Assembly (NCBI RefSeq): GCF_963678635.1
Contig: NC_087064.1
Coordinates: 2,141,688 to 2,201,687, forward strand
From: Symsagittifera roscoffensis
Taxonomy: Eukaryota; Xenacoelomorpha; Acoela; Convolutidae
Direction: 5' to 3'
DNA: 60,000 nt
Shown here: positions 1-11,325 of the stretch, one piece after another
Position numbering within the stretch: the first letter of the stretch is position 1
How the letters are laid out: every line of letters begins with the position of its first letter
Made by a program: the position numbers and the translations under genes
The notes under the pieces: model-generated
Seen by the model: only the letters and a program-made list of their open reading frames with translations
Database searches by the model: none
Told to the model about the DNA's origin: nothing

Positions 1-2184
1 CAATTTTTAACTTGAAAGTTTGAGATGAAGTTTTGAGATGAACCTTTGATGAGGTTAGTTTCTTGAATTGTTGCTGTTATGTTTTAGGTGATGAATCTGG
101 GATTAGAAAAATCAGTTAATTTATGAAACTAACAATGATTTTTGTACTAACTAACTTTTGTATTTTGTATCTAATAAATTATTTAATAAAAAGTTTTATT
201 TTACTGCAGATTTTGGGGGAACGACTTGTGTTCTTTTTATCAGTCGTTATTGTATAGATAGTAAGTTTAGCACCAAGAAGGTTGTTGACGGATTACTTCA
301 AATTTCATGTCAGTAAATGAAAATTTAAATTTACTGCATAAAGTATTTTAAATACAAGGGTTTGTTCCCGTTTACGTCGTACTATCATGTAGCAGAGTCG
401 TCCGATTCCTGATTGTCTTTCGCGCCACGATCTTGGTCTTCTTTCAATACCTGGTATTTCTGGTTTTGTTGGAAAATTTGGTGTAAATTTATTGAGACGT
501 AGAGATATTTCTATTGAATTATCTATTCTGTCTAACATTTTTGTAATTTTGCAATTGTCTAATTCTTTAACCAGTTTTTTCTAAATCTAAGTTAGTTAAG
601 GTCTTGTTCGAGACTTTTGGTCGCACCAGATGAGTTATGTTCTATTGACTGTACTCATAGAGTAATTTCAGATAAGGTACACCGTCTGCTCGTCACGCTA
701 TCTTATTTTCGGCCGGATAGATTCGTGCAACTTCTTAGTCTAACACCAATCTTAATCTTACTCTTGTATCTCCTAGTCTCAATAGATCTAGTGTATACTG
801 GTTTATGCGAGTTAGTTGCCAGAAGGAAAACAACTGTATTCTAAGTTTTATTCAAATTGTTCTGGTGCTGAAACTACAAGTAGTTTCAGTACTTACAAAT
901 ATGTGTAAGAGTTAGAGATGGAATGATTGGTTAGTTATAAACATTTTTTTGTGATATTCCATCATAAATATAATTGGTCTATAAATGCTAGTTTAGAACT
1001 GGTTCTAAGATGGTATAAAAAATATTCTCTCAAAAACGCATGGCTAAGAAGTCGAATATTGACTGAATAAAAAAAACTAACCCAAGCATAAATTAGCACT
1101 TACTTCGGAACACTAAAGTCGGACCAAAAGTCGGAACACTAAAATTGCCACAAAATCGAAAATTCACTACTTTCAGATCATTTTCTGATATAAAAGATAG
1201 AAGAGTTCCAGAAATCAAAATTGTGTGTAAATAACACTCAGCGCCTTAATTTGAAACACAATTTGAGAACACTCAATGGGTTAAGAAAAAGCAATCGATA
1301 GAATAACAATAGAAAAAGAACCAACAGAACAAAACACCATTCAAGAAAAAGAAAAAATTGCGAAAACCTTCAAAGCGATCGAATCAACCCAAACTCACAG
1401 AAAACTAGATATGAAAATAGGTTAAATTGTTAGTAGAAGTTTGTTCAAAATAGATTTCTCTGAATTAACGATTACTCAGATTATGACAATCAGAACAAAC
1501 GCAAAACCACACATTTTGACCGAAAACCATCATGTTGATTGAAATCATACTCGACCCGTTTCCGTACAAAGCAGACGAAAACAACACAGACCGGTACAAA
1601 ATATTCGGTCTTTTTTATTCTAGTCTGACCCTAATTCGACAACTATATAGTTGGACCTTGATATAACCCTCAGACTGAAAGTGAGTATGTTGCCTCGCAG
1701 AATATCTTCACACTGCAGTCGGGTTTCTTCTTCCGACCAGTTGCTTCTGGTCAAATTTCGATCAGTTAGACCATGTGCATACTGTTTATATTTAGTCAAA
1801 TCGTCTTCTCATACAGGAAAGGCTTGACGTAAGTAAAACCTATATTTATATAGAAAGAAACAACCGCAAAAACATTGGCATGGTAACGCCAAAGCATTGA
1901 TAACATAAAAAGCTTTACACGTTTTTTCCTCTTTTTGATGCAAAAACTACCATGTTAGAGCAAGAAAGTGCAAATTTACCCCACAAATTAAATCTTGCGT
2001 ATTTCTTTTTATCACTTTTGTTATAATTGGTTCTTCAGAAAAAAAAAACAATCGAATGTTGCAAAAATTTGTCAGACCATTATATCCAAGAGGCAAACAA
2101 CTTTACTTTATCTTCTTAAATATTTGGCTTTTCCTGTTCATCTGAAATATTTGATACTCAAAGTAAATAGAATATACGTTTGAA
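1..2184. other. No gene seen upstream of the TIR exon
   Basis: This is AT-rich DNA with only short open frames. Some of these are kept in the second copy, but only because the whole block is duplicated, so they are not evidence of coding. A 13-base motif (tcggaacactaaa) occurs twice around 1100-1145. I could not find an LTR or a promoter. Further 5' exons of the TIR gene could be hidden here. Confidence 0.6.
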
Positions 2185-5100
2185 ATGTCGACGAAACAAG
2201 TGTTTCTGAGTCACTGCGTCTCTTCGCCAGGCGAGGAAGCAGAGTCCCTTTACGAACACTTAACATCCAGCAACTATTCGGGTGAATTGTTACAGCAGCT
2301 TTGGTACATTTTATTCAAAGTAGTTAAAAATTTGGACAAATTACATTTATACCTCAACTTCAAAACTACAAATAGTTCACATAGTTAAGTAATCTTTGAT
2401 TTAAAAACTTGAATATAAACTCCGTGATAAAATAGAATCACACAAAAAAAATCTAGGCCGGCAGAATAGTCCGGTTATTATTATAAAAAAAGCAAAAAGA
2501 TTCTTTTTAGAGATTGTTTAGTATTTTCTTTCGGTCAAGTTTAAATTTCACCTGAACCACCTGCGAAAAAAAGTATTGCAGATCAAATGCCTCGAAGAGC
2601 ACAATTTCGGAACATTGTTTTCCTCGATACTATAATAATGTATTTATTAGTTTTGAGTTTTTAAGTACAAAGTATAATTTTGCTTCATGTATGAACACTT
2701 ATTCTCTCGAGTTGATGTCTTTGAAATCATTTTTCGTTTCTCGTCTATAAAGAGTATGAGAGAAAAAAAAACAATTAGTCTTTCTATTTGTATTTTCAAT
2801 GCCTCCACAGCTTTAACTTATTGTTAAAACTTCGTCTACACATAATTTTTAACCTACCGAAAAAAAATCACCAAACTCGTTATTATCCAGTATATACAAC
2901 TTTCGGAACTTTTGCTGATAATTGTTCAATTGTACATGGTTCAAATCCACAAAATTGTTTTAAAAAATTGTCCCAAGAAAATAGCTTGTTGAGTAATGTT
3001 TTTATACTCCTGACAAGCTTTTTCTTCCTTTTACTTTGTAACTTTTGAAATCTTCAATTTACGATTCGTTAGTTGTAATACAGATTTCAGCACATGATAT
3101 AATTTTGTTCTAACTTTCAACCGTATGTTTCTCTTAATACTTCAATAAATAATTTGCTGAGTTCATGAAGGTGTAAATTTTTAACTGAGTATAGATTATG
3201 CCAATTTCGTAACTTGCGCACGCTTTCAGATTTTTTCTTCGTAAGAAAGATACTAATTAACTTATTTTCTAGGTAATCTAACATTTTGAGATCAGTTTTC
3301 GCTCACGTGCTATATATTAAAACTCTATACTGTCATACTGGCTCAACGTAAGCTTCTTACAAATGGAACCTACTAAAAAAAATTAAATTGATACATCTTT
3401 CCTACTGATTAAATTAGTTTTGCTTTTTGTTTCAACGAAAGCGGTTTTTAGGCTAATTTTTCACCCAAAATAATGCCCAAGGTTTAAGTTTATTTCAGTT
3501 TTTCAATTTTATAACCTCTTAGAGCTAAATGTAGATCACTCGATGCTTGAGAGAATTTACATATTATGACTGTGTTTTATTTAAACTCACTTTTGTTAGA
3601 CACCAATAAGACACATCTTCAACTTCTTTTCTCATGTGTTCTAAAACAGAGAAAATTGGAGAACAAAAGGTTGGATTATCAGCAAACATTAGAATTTTTT
3701 GTGTTGAAATACATTGAATAGGTCTTTTTAAAAAAAAATGTATAAAGAGGACAGCCGGTTGTTGTGCAAGTAGCACAGAATGTTGCGACCATATTGAAAA
3801 AAAAACACTAAAAAATGTACATTTTCGACCCGTTTCTGCACATTAATGTCATATTTAGCTCGTCGTGCGATTTGACAATTATGCAAACGCGTAGAAACTG
3901 AGTGAAATTGACACAATCGACAGTTTTTAACTTCTATAAAATGATAAACGAAAAAAAGTGAAAAAAATATATACTCCAAAGAAGTTCGAATTTATTTTCT
4001 ATTTTTTTTGCAAAAAAAAACGTTTTTTTTTGGAATTTTTGATTGACAACGAGGCGCAGAATTTTACACTCAAAACAAAGTTTGTTTAGTAAATTTAATT
4101 TTTTTTAGACTTAAGGCTTAATAAAAGTATAATTTTCATATGACGATCGTTCCTCGATTGCTTTACTCGCTCGAAAAAAGACAAAAATCAAACGAGAATT
4201 TTTTGTGAGAACTTTTTTTGAAAGTTTCTAATGTGGTTGGAATCACGACTGAAAACTTTTAATACAGTTTATCACTGAGAACTTTTTTGTGAACTTTTTT
4301 GGAATCACGACTGAAAAGTCTTTAATACAATTTATGACTCAACCCAGTATGTTGATTATTTTTGGTTTCTGATTTTGCGTAAAAAACAAAAAAACTAAAA
4401 CACCCGAATATAATGTTCCTCCCTATTTTCAACGGTCGGAAGAATAATGGTGCTAAAAATGACCCCTGTGTAAGTCCTCAGTTAACCAATTCTAATTTGG
4501 ACTTTTTTCTCCCACCATGACAAGTTGGTTGCTGCCTGTCAAATAAGATTTCAATAATTCTCCCAGCCCGTATTCATGGCATTCGTGAATACTGAAAAAA
4601 AATTCGTGAAATTCTTCTTCCAACACGAACAACAAAAATAACAAATATAATACATCACTCGATTCCAACTGGAATTTAAAATTTGGGTCGACTGCTCAAA
4701 ACTTTCAAAAAAATTTAAACTCAGAATCCAAAATTTTCTGTCATTTTTCGCAAATGATCAATTGATCAATTCAGTTGTTTAATACACCAGAAAAAGATTA
4801 ATTAGGTCTGAAATGTACCCCCTATTGTAACACTTCGTCGCAATTCAGTTTTCATATGTTCTGAGATGTCGGCCGGCGGAGACTTCCGACAATCGATCTT
4901 TTCGAACGCGGCCAACTGCAAAGTGATGGTCGTGTTTCTGGATGAGAATTGGGCGAACAGTGGCGAGTTTAGATCTGAGTTCAACTGTGCCTATTCTGTG
5001 TTTAACAAGAAAGGCTCCCCCCAATTCATTCCTATCGTGATCGGAAGCTTTCACTGGATTGACCCCCAAATATACCCCACAGCACACTGCATAACATCCA

Positions 5101-6711
5101 ATTTCCACTGTCTGGTTAAAACCACGAAAGATTCCTACAATCCGCCGACTGTTTTTATGTCAAGTGACTAAAATTTTACATGCTTAAGAATTATCTTTTT
5201 CATCATGTTAAGAAAGCTCTCATCACAAAAATTCTGATATATTGTTTTCACATAAGCCTAAAAACAATTAGTTTTTAGAATTATAGAACTCACTGAACAA
5301 AATTTATTCAATTGTGAATAACATTTAAGAAAATAATTTTCTGGCCACTAGAATTTTCATTTTTGTATAAGTAGAATTAATTGAAACTCAGTGTGTTTTA
5401 GCAGCTATTAAATTGTTCAAAAAAGTTATAGAACTTCAAAAAAAGTTATAGAAAAAATTACAAAAATTTACTGAAGTTATAGTTTTCATTAAAAATTATA
5501 ACTTATTTGGTCATTTTATCAGTCACGTGAGCTAAGTTGGATTAGGAGCAGAAACATTTGAGTTTCAGTCCATTTTAGTTACTGCTATTTTGTAATTCTT
5601 TGAGAGCAAAAACGAATGTTCCAATTGATATCATGAGTTTTTGGCGGCAGTAGTAATTGTTAATAAATTGTGTGGTTGTTGTTTTGCAGACGAGCGACAG
5701 AGCTGGGATGAGATATTCCGACTGATCGTGAACAAATCAGACTGCATAATAGCGGAAATGGAGGGATGTGAGCTGAATGAACCTTTGGATCCACAACGTA
5801 ATATGTTCCAGGACTTCGTCACTTGCGAGATCTGTCTGGACATGTATGATGACCCACGACTCATGCCTGTAACCACACATTCATGGAAATCATGTCTCGA
5901 AGAGTGGCAACAAAAAAACGGCGATGACTCATTGTTCCCGTGTCCGAAGTGCAGAATAGTATACGTCGGGGAAGTGGATAAATTAGCCGAAAACTTGCGA
6001 GCGAGTCAGTTAGTCGAAAGAATTGTTCACCCCGACATGATCCAAAAGTCGGAGTTTCAGAGTCTGGGATCCATGCCGACAAGCATGACTAATTTGTACT
6101 GCGACGATGATTTAGCCAATTGGCTCACTAAAAACAAGCTTCCGAAACAAGTCACAAAAGCTCTGTTCGAAAACGGGTTCCAATTTTTGGACATAGTCCT
6201 CGAAATGACTGCACCCGATGCTAAGAAATTGGGTCTGAAAACTGGCCATGAGAGAAAACTGCTGAAGTGCTTGGGAATCAGGAAACATTCTTTGGCTAAT
6301 GTGAAGCTTCCAACAACAGAAGAATTGACCGATACCTTCAAGAAATCTTTGTCAAATATAACTGAAAGATTCACTTCTAAGGAAGACGTAATCGAATGGA
6401 AGCTAGTCAAGGATTTGTACGATGATAGAATCATTAGCACTGGTACCAACCCGGCAGATTCCGCCAAATTTTGGGCTTCTCTTTCTAAGGCCAGTTTCGA
6501 CAAGATAATTCAAACCGTGAAAAAGCAAGCCAATATTGTTTTACACGACCAAGAAATGTGCGACTCGTTAAAAGCCGAATGCTTGCATGAAGCTGCGATG
6601 GTTCTGTGCGATGCGGGTTCGTATGAACATGCGAAGTTTTTCATCAAAAAAGCGATAATTTTCGAGGAAAATGAGTCAAAAGCAGTCAACTTTTTCTTGC
6701 TAATGATATAA
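2185..6711 (+). CDS. TIR - RING-like - SAM - TPR-like protein, 3 inferred exons, 3' end chimeric
   Basis: I infer exons 2185-2281, 4849-5109 and 5690-6711. They join in phase (1/1) to 1380 nt, or 459 codons plus stop. Donors are G|GTGAAT and the weaker T|GTCTGG; acceptors are CAATTCAG and TTTTGCAG. Residues 3-132 form a TIR domain: the first strand KQVFLSH, then VFICSEMSAGGDF across the first splice, VMVVFLDENW, and FIPIVI. Glu76 (in RSEF) sits where SARM1 has its catalytic Glu, so NADase activity is possible but not shown. Residues 165-208 are RING-like (CEIC...CLEEW...FPCPKC) but lack central zinc ligands. Residues about 256-320 form a SAM domain (DAKKLGLKTGHERKLL). Residues 420-450 resemble one TPR helix pair. 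The last few codons lie in retroelement DNA shared with 17402, so the C-terminus is truncated. The gene probably acts in TIR-based immune or cell-death signalling. Whether it is still functional is uncertain. Confidence 0.75.
3748..3793 (-). repeat. Dispersed ~47-bp motif, copy in intron 1
   Basis: Read on the minus strand it runs from atatggtcg through aacattctg and cttgcaca to aaccggct. Closely related copies lie at 33994-34041 and 39186-39231 (plus), a shorter one at 29594-29632, and a partial one at 30246-30285. It is also present in the duplicated block near 23078-23125. No known element is recognised. Confidence 0.7.
4239..4345. repeat. Direct repeat with 62-bp spacing
   Basis: The string ggaatcacgactgaaaa occurs at 4239 and again at 4301. 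Both are followed by related text (tttaatacagtttatcactg and tttaatacaatttatgactc). The same pair is present in copy 2 of the block near 23579 and 23640. Part of the wider segment 4140-4450 also resembles 35700-35890, so this may be a decayed interspersed repeat. Confidence 0.75.
5110..5689 (+). other. Inferred intron 2 of the TIR-RING-SAM gene
   Basis: The acceptor (GTTTTGCAG at 5681-5689) is good. The donor T|GTCTGG after 5109 is weak, but it is the only nearby GT that keeps both the reading frame and the TIR helix across the junction (FH followed by Y-E-R-Q-S-W-D-E-I-F). A CACGTG lies at 5524. Confidence 0.55.
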
Positions 6712-7031
6712 GATCAATGCTATGGACAAAATAACCAATTATAAACCATGCTAGTATTTTTTGTAGATCTATATCTACGGCCATAGTTACACCGTTTTTT
6801 AAATGATTGTTTGCCTTTAAAATTTGGGTTTTTCGCGTAGATATTTAATATTTGAGTAATTTTTTTAGCTAAATCTGTGTCGGAGTCATGAATATGATTT
6901 ATTTGTGGAGTAGCAGTTTGGATATTGGATAAAATTTGGAGAACATTTTGTGATATTTCATTTCTAGTGAGATTTTCACGGATTGTATTTAAAAATTTTG
7001 AGAAAATACATATTTCTTGTCTTACAGCTGT
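6688..7031 (-). mobile_element. Retroelement fragment fused to the TIR gene 3' end
   Basis: About 344 bp match 17402-17744 almost exactly (offset 10714, then 10713). On the minus strand it encodes part of the Env-like frame: a helical stretch ending in ...NIYAKNPNFKGK and then the segment leading to a zinc-knuckle or membrane frame. It has six T at about 6795 where the 17.5-kb copy has five, which switches the frame into the one shared with Gag. It supplies the final codons and stop (6709-6711) of the host gene on the plus strand. Confidence 0.9.
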
Positions 7032-7040
7032 CTCTATAAA

Positions 7041-8002
7041 GTCTATAAAGAGTATGAGAGAAAAAAAAACAATTAGTCTTTCTATTTGTATTTTCAATGC
7101 CTCCACAGCTTTAACTTATTGTTAAAACTTCGTCTACACATAATTTTTAACCTGCCGAAAAAAAATCACCGAACTCGTTATTATCCAGTATATACAACTT
7201 TCGGAACTTTTGCTGATAATTTTTCAATTGTGCATGCTTCAAATCCACAAAATTGTTTTAAAAAAATTGTCCCAAGAAAATAGCTTGTTGAGTAATGTTT
7301 TTATACTCCTGACAAGCCTTTTCTTCCTTTGTTTACTTTGTAACTTTTGAAATCTTCAACTTTACGATTCGTTAATTGTAATACAGATTTCAGCACATGA
7401 TATATTTTTGTTCTAACTTTCAACCGTATGTTTCTCTAAATACTTCATTAAATAATTTGGTGAGTTCATGAAGGTGTAAATTTTTAACTGAGTATAGATT
7501 ATGCCGATTTCGTAACTCGCGCACGCTTTCAGATTTTTTCTTCGTAAAAAGATACTAATTAACTTATTTTCTAGGTAATCTAACATTTTGAGATCAGTTT
7601 TTGCTCACGTGCTATATATTAAAACTCTATACTGTCATACTGGCTCAACGTAAGCTTCGTACAAACGCAACCTACTAAAAAAAATTAAATAAATTGATAC
7701 ATCTTTCCTACTAATTGAATTAGTTTTGCCTTTTGTTTCAACGAAAGCGGTTTTTAGGCTAATTTTTCACCCAAAATAATGCCCAAGGTTTAAGTTTATT
7801 TCTGTTTTTCAATTTTATAACCTCTTAGAGCTAACTGTAGATCACTCGATTCTTGAGAGAATTTACATATTATGACTGTGTTTTATTTAAACTCACTTTT
7901 GTTAGACACCAATAAGACACATCTTCAACTTCTTTTCTCATGTGTTCTAAAACAGAGAAAATTGGAGAACAAAAGGTTGTATTATCAGCAAACATTAGAA
8001 TT
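7041..8002. repeat. Third copy of intron-1 DNA (matches 2743-3696)
   Basis: About 960 bp match 2743-3696, and therefore 22074-23028, with more substitutions and small indels than separate the other two copies. The left junction lies directly against the retroelement fragment and shows an almost tandem 'ctataaag' (7033-7050). The right end falls after 'attagaatt'. At 'gcttcgtacaaacg' it agrees with copy 2 and not with copy 1, so copy 1 changed there most recently. Confidence 0.95.
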
Positions 8003-8846
8003 AGAGTTGTTATCAGTGAAAATAAAAACTTCAAATTTTTCGTGGGCGAGCTGTGCGATCGTGAAAAAGAGAGTGTGATTTATGGGCGAGTGAATGATTC
8101 AAATTCAAAAGAAGCGTCTTGCAAAAAGATTAGTTTTTTTTTTAATTTATCTGCAAGTTTTTTATGAATATACTACATTGAATTATTAATTTTACTGCTT
8201 TTGGAGAATTTATTGCTTTGGAGGATTATTTATGAAATTTCAGCTTTTTTTATACTGCAATTTGTTAAAATGAGTTTACAATTTCTAGAAAAATGTTTTC
8301 AATTTTTATTTATTTTTATTTGTTTTAGATGATTGTGTGACGAATCCTAAAAAAAAAATGAAACCTTTATAATGAATGGTTAAATGTGTTTTGGAATTTA
8401 TTAGTCAAAGATACTTAATTATACTTACTCATTGTTGGCAAAAAATCCATTTGGGAAAATTTTGTGAATAATCTCCGATGATGTGATGTTAGGAGTTTAG
8501 CAAGTAAGCGGGTGATATATTTAGTTTGCAATAGAGGCCAAAGGAGTTCAAGGGCTTTGATGGTCTTTTGCTCTTCACTACTTGGCGAGAATTTGTGAGA
8601 AGTGTTTTGGATTAGATTATAAAGTTTACGGTTATAGTTAGTGTTGTTAATATATTCCAGGATCGGGACTTCAACGAGCTGTATCTATTCGTGATGGACA
8701 ATTAATGGAAGGGATTCTTCAATGTTGAAAGTTCTGGTTAGTGGGCAAAATATATAGATTTGTCGTATAGGGTCGTTATTTCTGATGATAACTTGCATGT
8801 TAGTGTCTTTTATACAGTATATGAAATTTAAGAAGAAGGGTGAAAT
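8003..8846. other. No clear gene; short coding-like patch at its start
   Basis: Right after the repeat junction, 8003-8130 reads on the plus strand as a frame with coding-like composition (ISENKNFKFF, then VGELCDREKESVIYGRV) before a poly-T stretch and stop. It could be a stranded exon, but no splice sites or homologue support it. The rest to 8846 is AT-rich with nothing recognised. Confidence 0.35.
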
Positions 8847-10150
8847 TTATTTGGAGTTAATAAATTGAAATCGATGTTGCGGGTTTCGTGATGGTGTATT
8901 AGTTGTGCAGTGGTGTTGATTAAATTTATAATAAGTGTATGTGTGAGTTTGTTTTGTGCGTAACATTATTTGATGTGAGCAGTGTAAGTCGCGTTCCTTT
9001 GGCATTAGAAAATTGAAAGTTTGTGAAAAATGGTTAAGTTTATTGAAATAGGGATCGAAGACTTTTGTGTCGCAAAGTGATGTAGATATAACATGATCAA
9101 ATTTTTTATTCATGCAGTTGATGGTAAATACATATTGAGATCTCATATAAAAAATTTCAGTTAGTTGGGGGTTAGCGTTAGTATTGTCTTCTAAAAAGGT
9201 ATCTTCCATATAATCGTGCGATAGCGTGATTATAATGGTTAATGGAAAACCGGTTTACTTTTTGTGCAGTGAATCTATTTAGCGTTTGGGTTAGTCCGAT
9301 GGCTGTGCATTGCTTTGAATGAAGTGCTGTGGTTAGGTGATGTAATCGAGTGTAACACAATTCATTGTCGTCTGGGTTATTACATAATGGGAGTGATAAT
9401 GAGTTACTGGAATGATAATATGAGGTCCATGAAAGTGTGGGAAACAAGGCATCTTCATTAACGTAAGTTCTTTGATTGTTGTTAGTATTTGTCTGATTGT
9501 AAGTTTACTCTGAAAAAAATCGTAAGCACACTTGTAGGAATTTTTTCGTGTTAGTATGAAGTGGGTGAACTGAAAACGTTAGAGGTGGTTGAGGGTTAGA
9601 AGACATTTGGGCATTGGGATTTTTACGTTTGAATACTCGGTCGGCTCGGGTTTATTCAGTAGTGGATGCTGGGTTGGAGGATTTGGAGGATGTCATGGTT
9701 TGTGATAGGTGATAAATTGTTACTGTGTTAGGGTTTTGAAGCTGTTGTTGTAGGGTTATAAAATTATCTAACTCTTTCTTGAGTTCTTCATCAACGGGGC
9801 TAGTGGGGTCAGGTGGTTCGCTGGTCTTTGGGGAGAAAATTGGGGTTGCATCAGTGTAGGAAGAAGGGGCTGAGGAAGGTTCATCGGGAATTTGGGTATG
9901 GAGTGGTTGAAAGGGGTTGGGAAAAAGTGGATGGGCTAGGCTCGGAGTCTGTGAATTCATCTAGAGTTTCAATATCAGAGTTGTTAAATTGTGAAATTGC
10001 GTCAAAAACTGAACCCATCCCTGGTGAAAGTTTAGTGTATGATGGTACAAGATAGGGAGTGAAACAAGAAAGTGATATGTTTGGAGAGTGATGTTGGAGA
10101 TTGGATGGGTATGAAAGGGAATAGTTGAGGGATCCAATCTGGCGGCTCAT
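8847..10150 (-). pseudogene. Pro/Ser-rich broken frame (retroelement cluster)
   Basis: A frame opens with MSRQIGS at 10150 and passes through acidic and Pro/Ser-rich stretches (FTDSEPSPSTF, PKTSEPPDPTSP). It then reaches a short helical stretch (VDEELKKELDNF) and continues through further frame changes to a Cys/His-containing part ending at 8847. Its ATG overlaps the stop of the preceding frame as ATGA, as at the Gag/RS junction. At least two frameshifts and several stops break it. I do not recognise a domain. Disordered composition followed by a Cys-containing end would fit a structural or accessory protein, but this is only inference. Confidence 0.5.
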
Positions 10151-10763
10151 CGTGGGCTAAGAAAGTGGCTGTTCTGAGAACGGAAATGAGTGGTATGTGG
10201 CTGTTCTATAATTTGTTCATAAGTTCCTTCTACATTTGGTTGCTGGGCTATTATGTGTTTAACTGGACGTTGTCGATAACTATGACTTGTAGAGACGTGT
10301 TCCGTTAGGACTGTTTTCCTGTAATTTCGTGGTACTAAAGATAATGGATGCTTATTATGTAAAGTGTGTAATTGTGGTGCAGTAGGTGTTGTAATTTTGT
10401 CATCTTGTGAATTATCATATGCAGTTAGTGTGGTTGATAGTTTTTTGTTATATTCAATTATTTGAGCCTCTAGAATGATGGGTGATATATCTTGTGGACA
10501 GTAATTTCCGCCGTTTAACTAAACTTAATCTTTTATATCTTTAAAGTATCCACCGTCGTCTTGTATACAGAGGTCTGAAATTCCTGCGGTTTGGATTGTC
10601 TTTTTATTGTATCCATTTTCGTAAGGAGTTCTTGAAATTGTTTTGTGCGGATGTGATGTTGTATATCTGATCTAGAGTATATGCCTAATGATTGAAAATC
10701 TATATTTGGGTTTCTAGCAATAGCTCTGATACTTTCTGATGAAATTTTCTTTAGTGGTGGCAT
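10150..10763 (-). pseudogene. Broken helical frame, stop at 10533 then open again
   Basis: It starts MPPLKKISSES at 10763, runs 76 codons with a helical, basic character (RTKQFQELLTKMDTIKRQ), and stops at 10533. A second open stretch of about 115 codons follows in a shifted frame (NGGNYCPQDISP onward) and ends at the TGA overlapping the next ATG at about 10150. No known domain is seen. It belongs to the same cluster by strand, base composition and ATGA-coupled spacing. Confidence 0.5.
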
Positions 10764-11325
10764 AAGTGTAGGATATGGTGTGAGAAGATAATATTTATCT
10801 CATCGGGAGTTAACTGTACAACATTGTGGCTATTTTTGAAATCCACATGGGACAGCTGACAGCTGTATCCCAAAAATATGTTCTTCTAGAAATTGTGTCA
10901 TCAAAATGTTTTTTATTTTTGTTTTATATGGGGATTCTTTTGAAACATCTTTTTGTCTTCAAATACTTATAATGGTAAAACTTTTTTCGTACATCTGTAA
11001 TGCCATAACATATTTCCTTCGTATTCGATAAAATTTGATCTATTTCCTGACAACTAATATCCTGCATAAGTATTCTTAATACTGCAAAAGCAAGTGATTA
11101 AAAAAATTTTTGTTCGTTCAAGTTCACATAAGTGGTGAAGCGTTTATAGTTCTCATAGTGACTTTTCTTAGAAAATTCTACTTATTGTATAGTCTAATTT
11201 CAAGTCTAAGTGGGTGCCATATTGAATTGCACCAAAATATATATGGTTCATAAGTGATAGTTCTTGTAAACGTGTACTGCTTTTGTCTTGTGGTCGAAGC
11301 TTTCCACGAGTTCTTCCTGTGTTTT

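Larger units (their letters stand above)
2282..4848 (+). other. Inferred intron 1 of the TIR-RING-SAM gene
   Basis: It starts GTGAAT and ends with CAATTCAG. Joining the flanks gives the expected TIR core, with N-Y-S before the splice and VFICSEM after it. It carries a stretch copied to 7041-8002 (2743-3696), one copy of a dispersed ~47-bp motif (3748-3793, minus), and a 62-bp-spaced direct repeat at 4239-4345. The open frames in it are short and look like chance. Confidence 0.65.
1..4904. repeat. Segmental duplication, copy 1 (at least 4.9 kb)
   Basis: This block is repeated nearly base for base at 19332-24243. The offset is 19331 at the left end and drifts to 19339 at the right through small indels. 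Only scattered differences are visible, for example 'agcaccaag' versus 'agcaacaag' near 270/19600 and Tyr versus His in the first TIR exon. The block begins at the window edge, so the true left boundary is not seen. In copy 2 the right boundary is hidden by the N gap. It contains the first TIR exon and the start of the second one. Confidence 0.97.

Noticed and set aside
305-538. Minus-strand 77-codon frame, also at 19636-19869
   Set aside because: It is repeated only because the whole block is duplicated. No domain, splice signal or homologue is seen, and the copies are too similar to show codon-level selection.
617-844. Plus frame with a hydrophobic stretch (SLTPILILLLYLLVSIDLVY), also at 19948
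   Set aside because: The hydrophobic run suggests a membrane peptide, but T/C-rich DNA gives such runs by chance and nothing else supports it.
2185-2388. TIR exon 1 read through as a 67-aa protein
   Set aside because: After residue 32 the frame turns into intron-like sequence. Splicing at 2281 to 4849 restores the TIR core instead.
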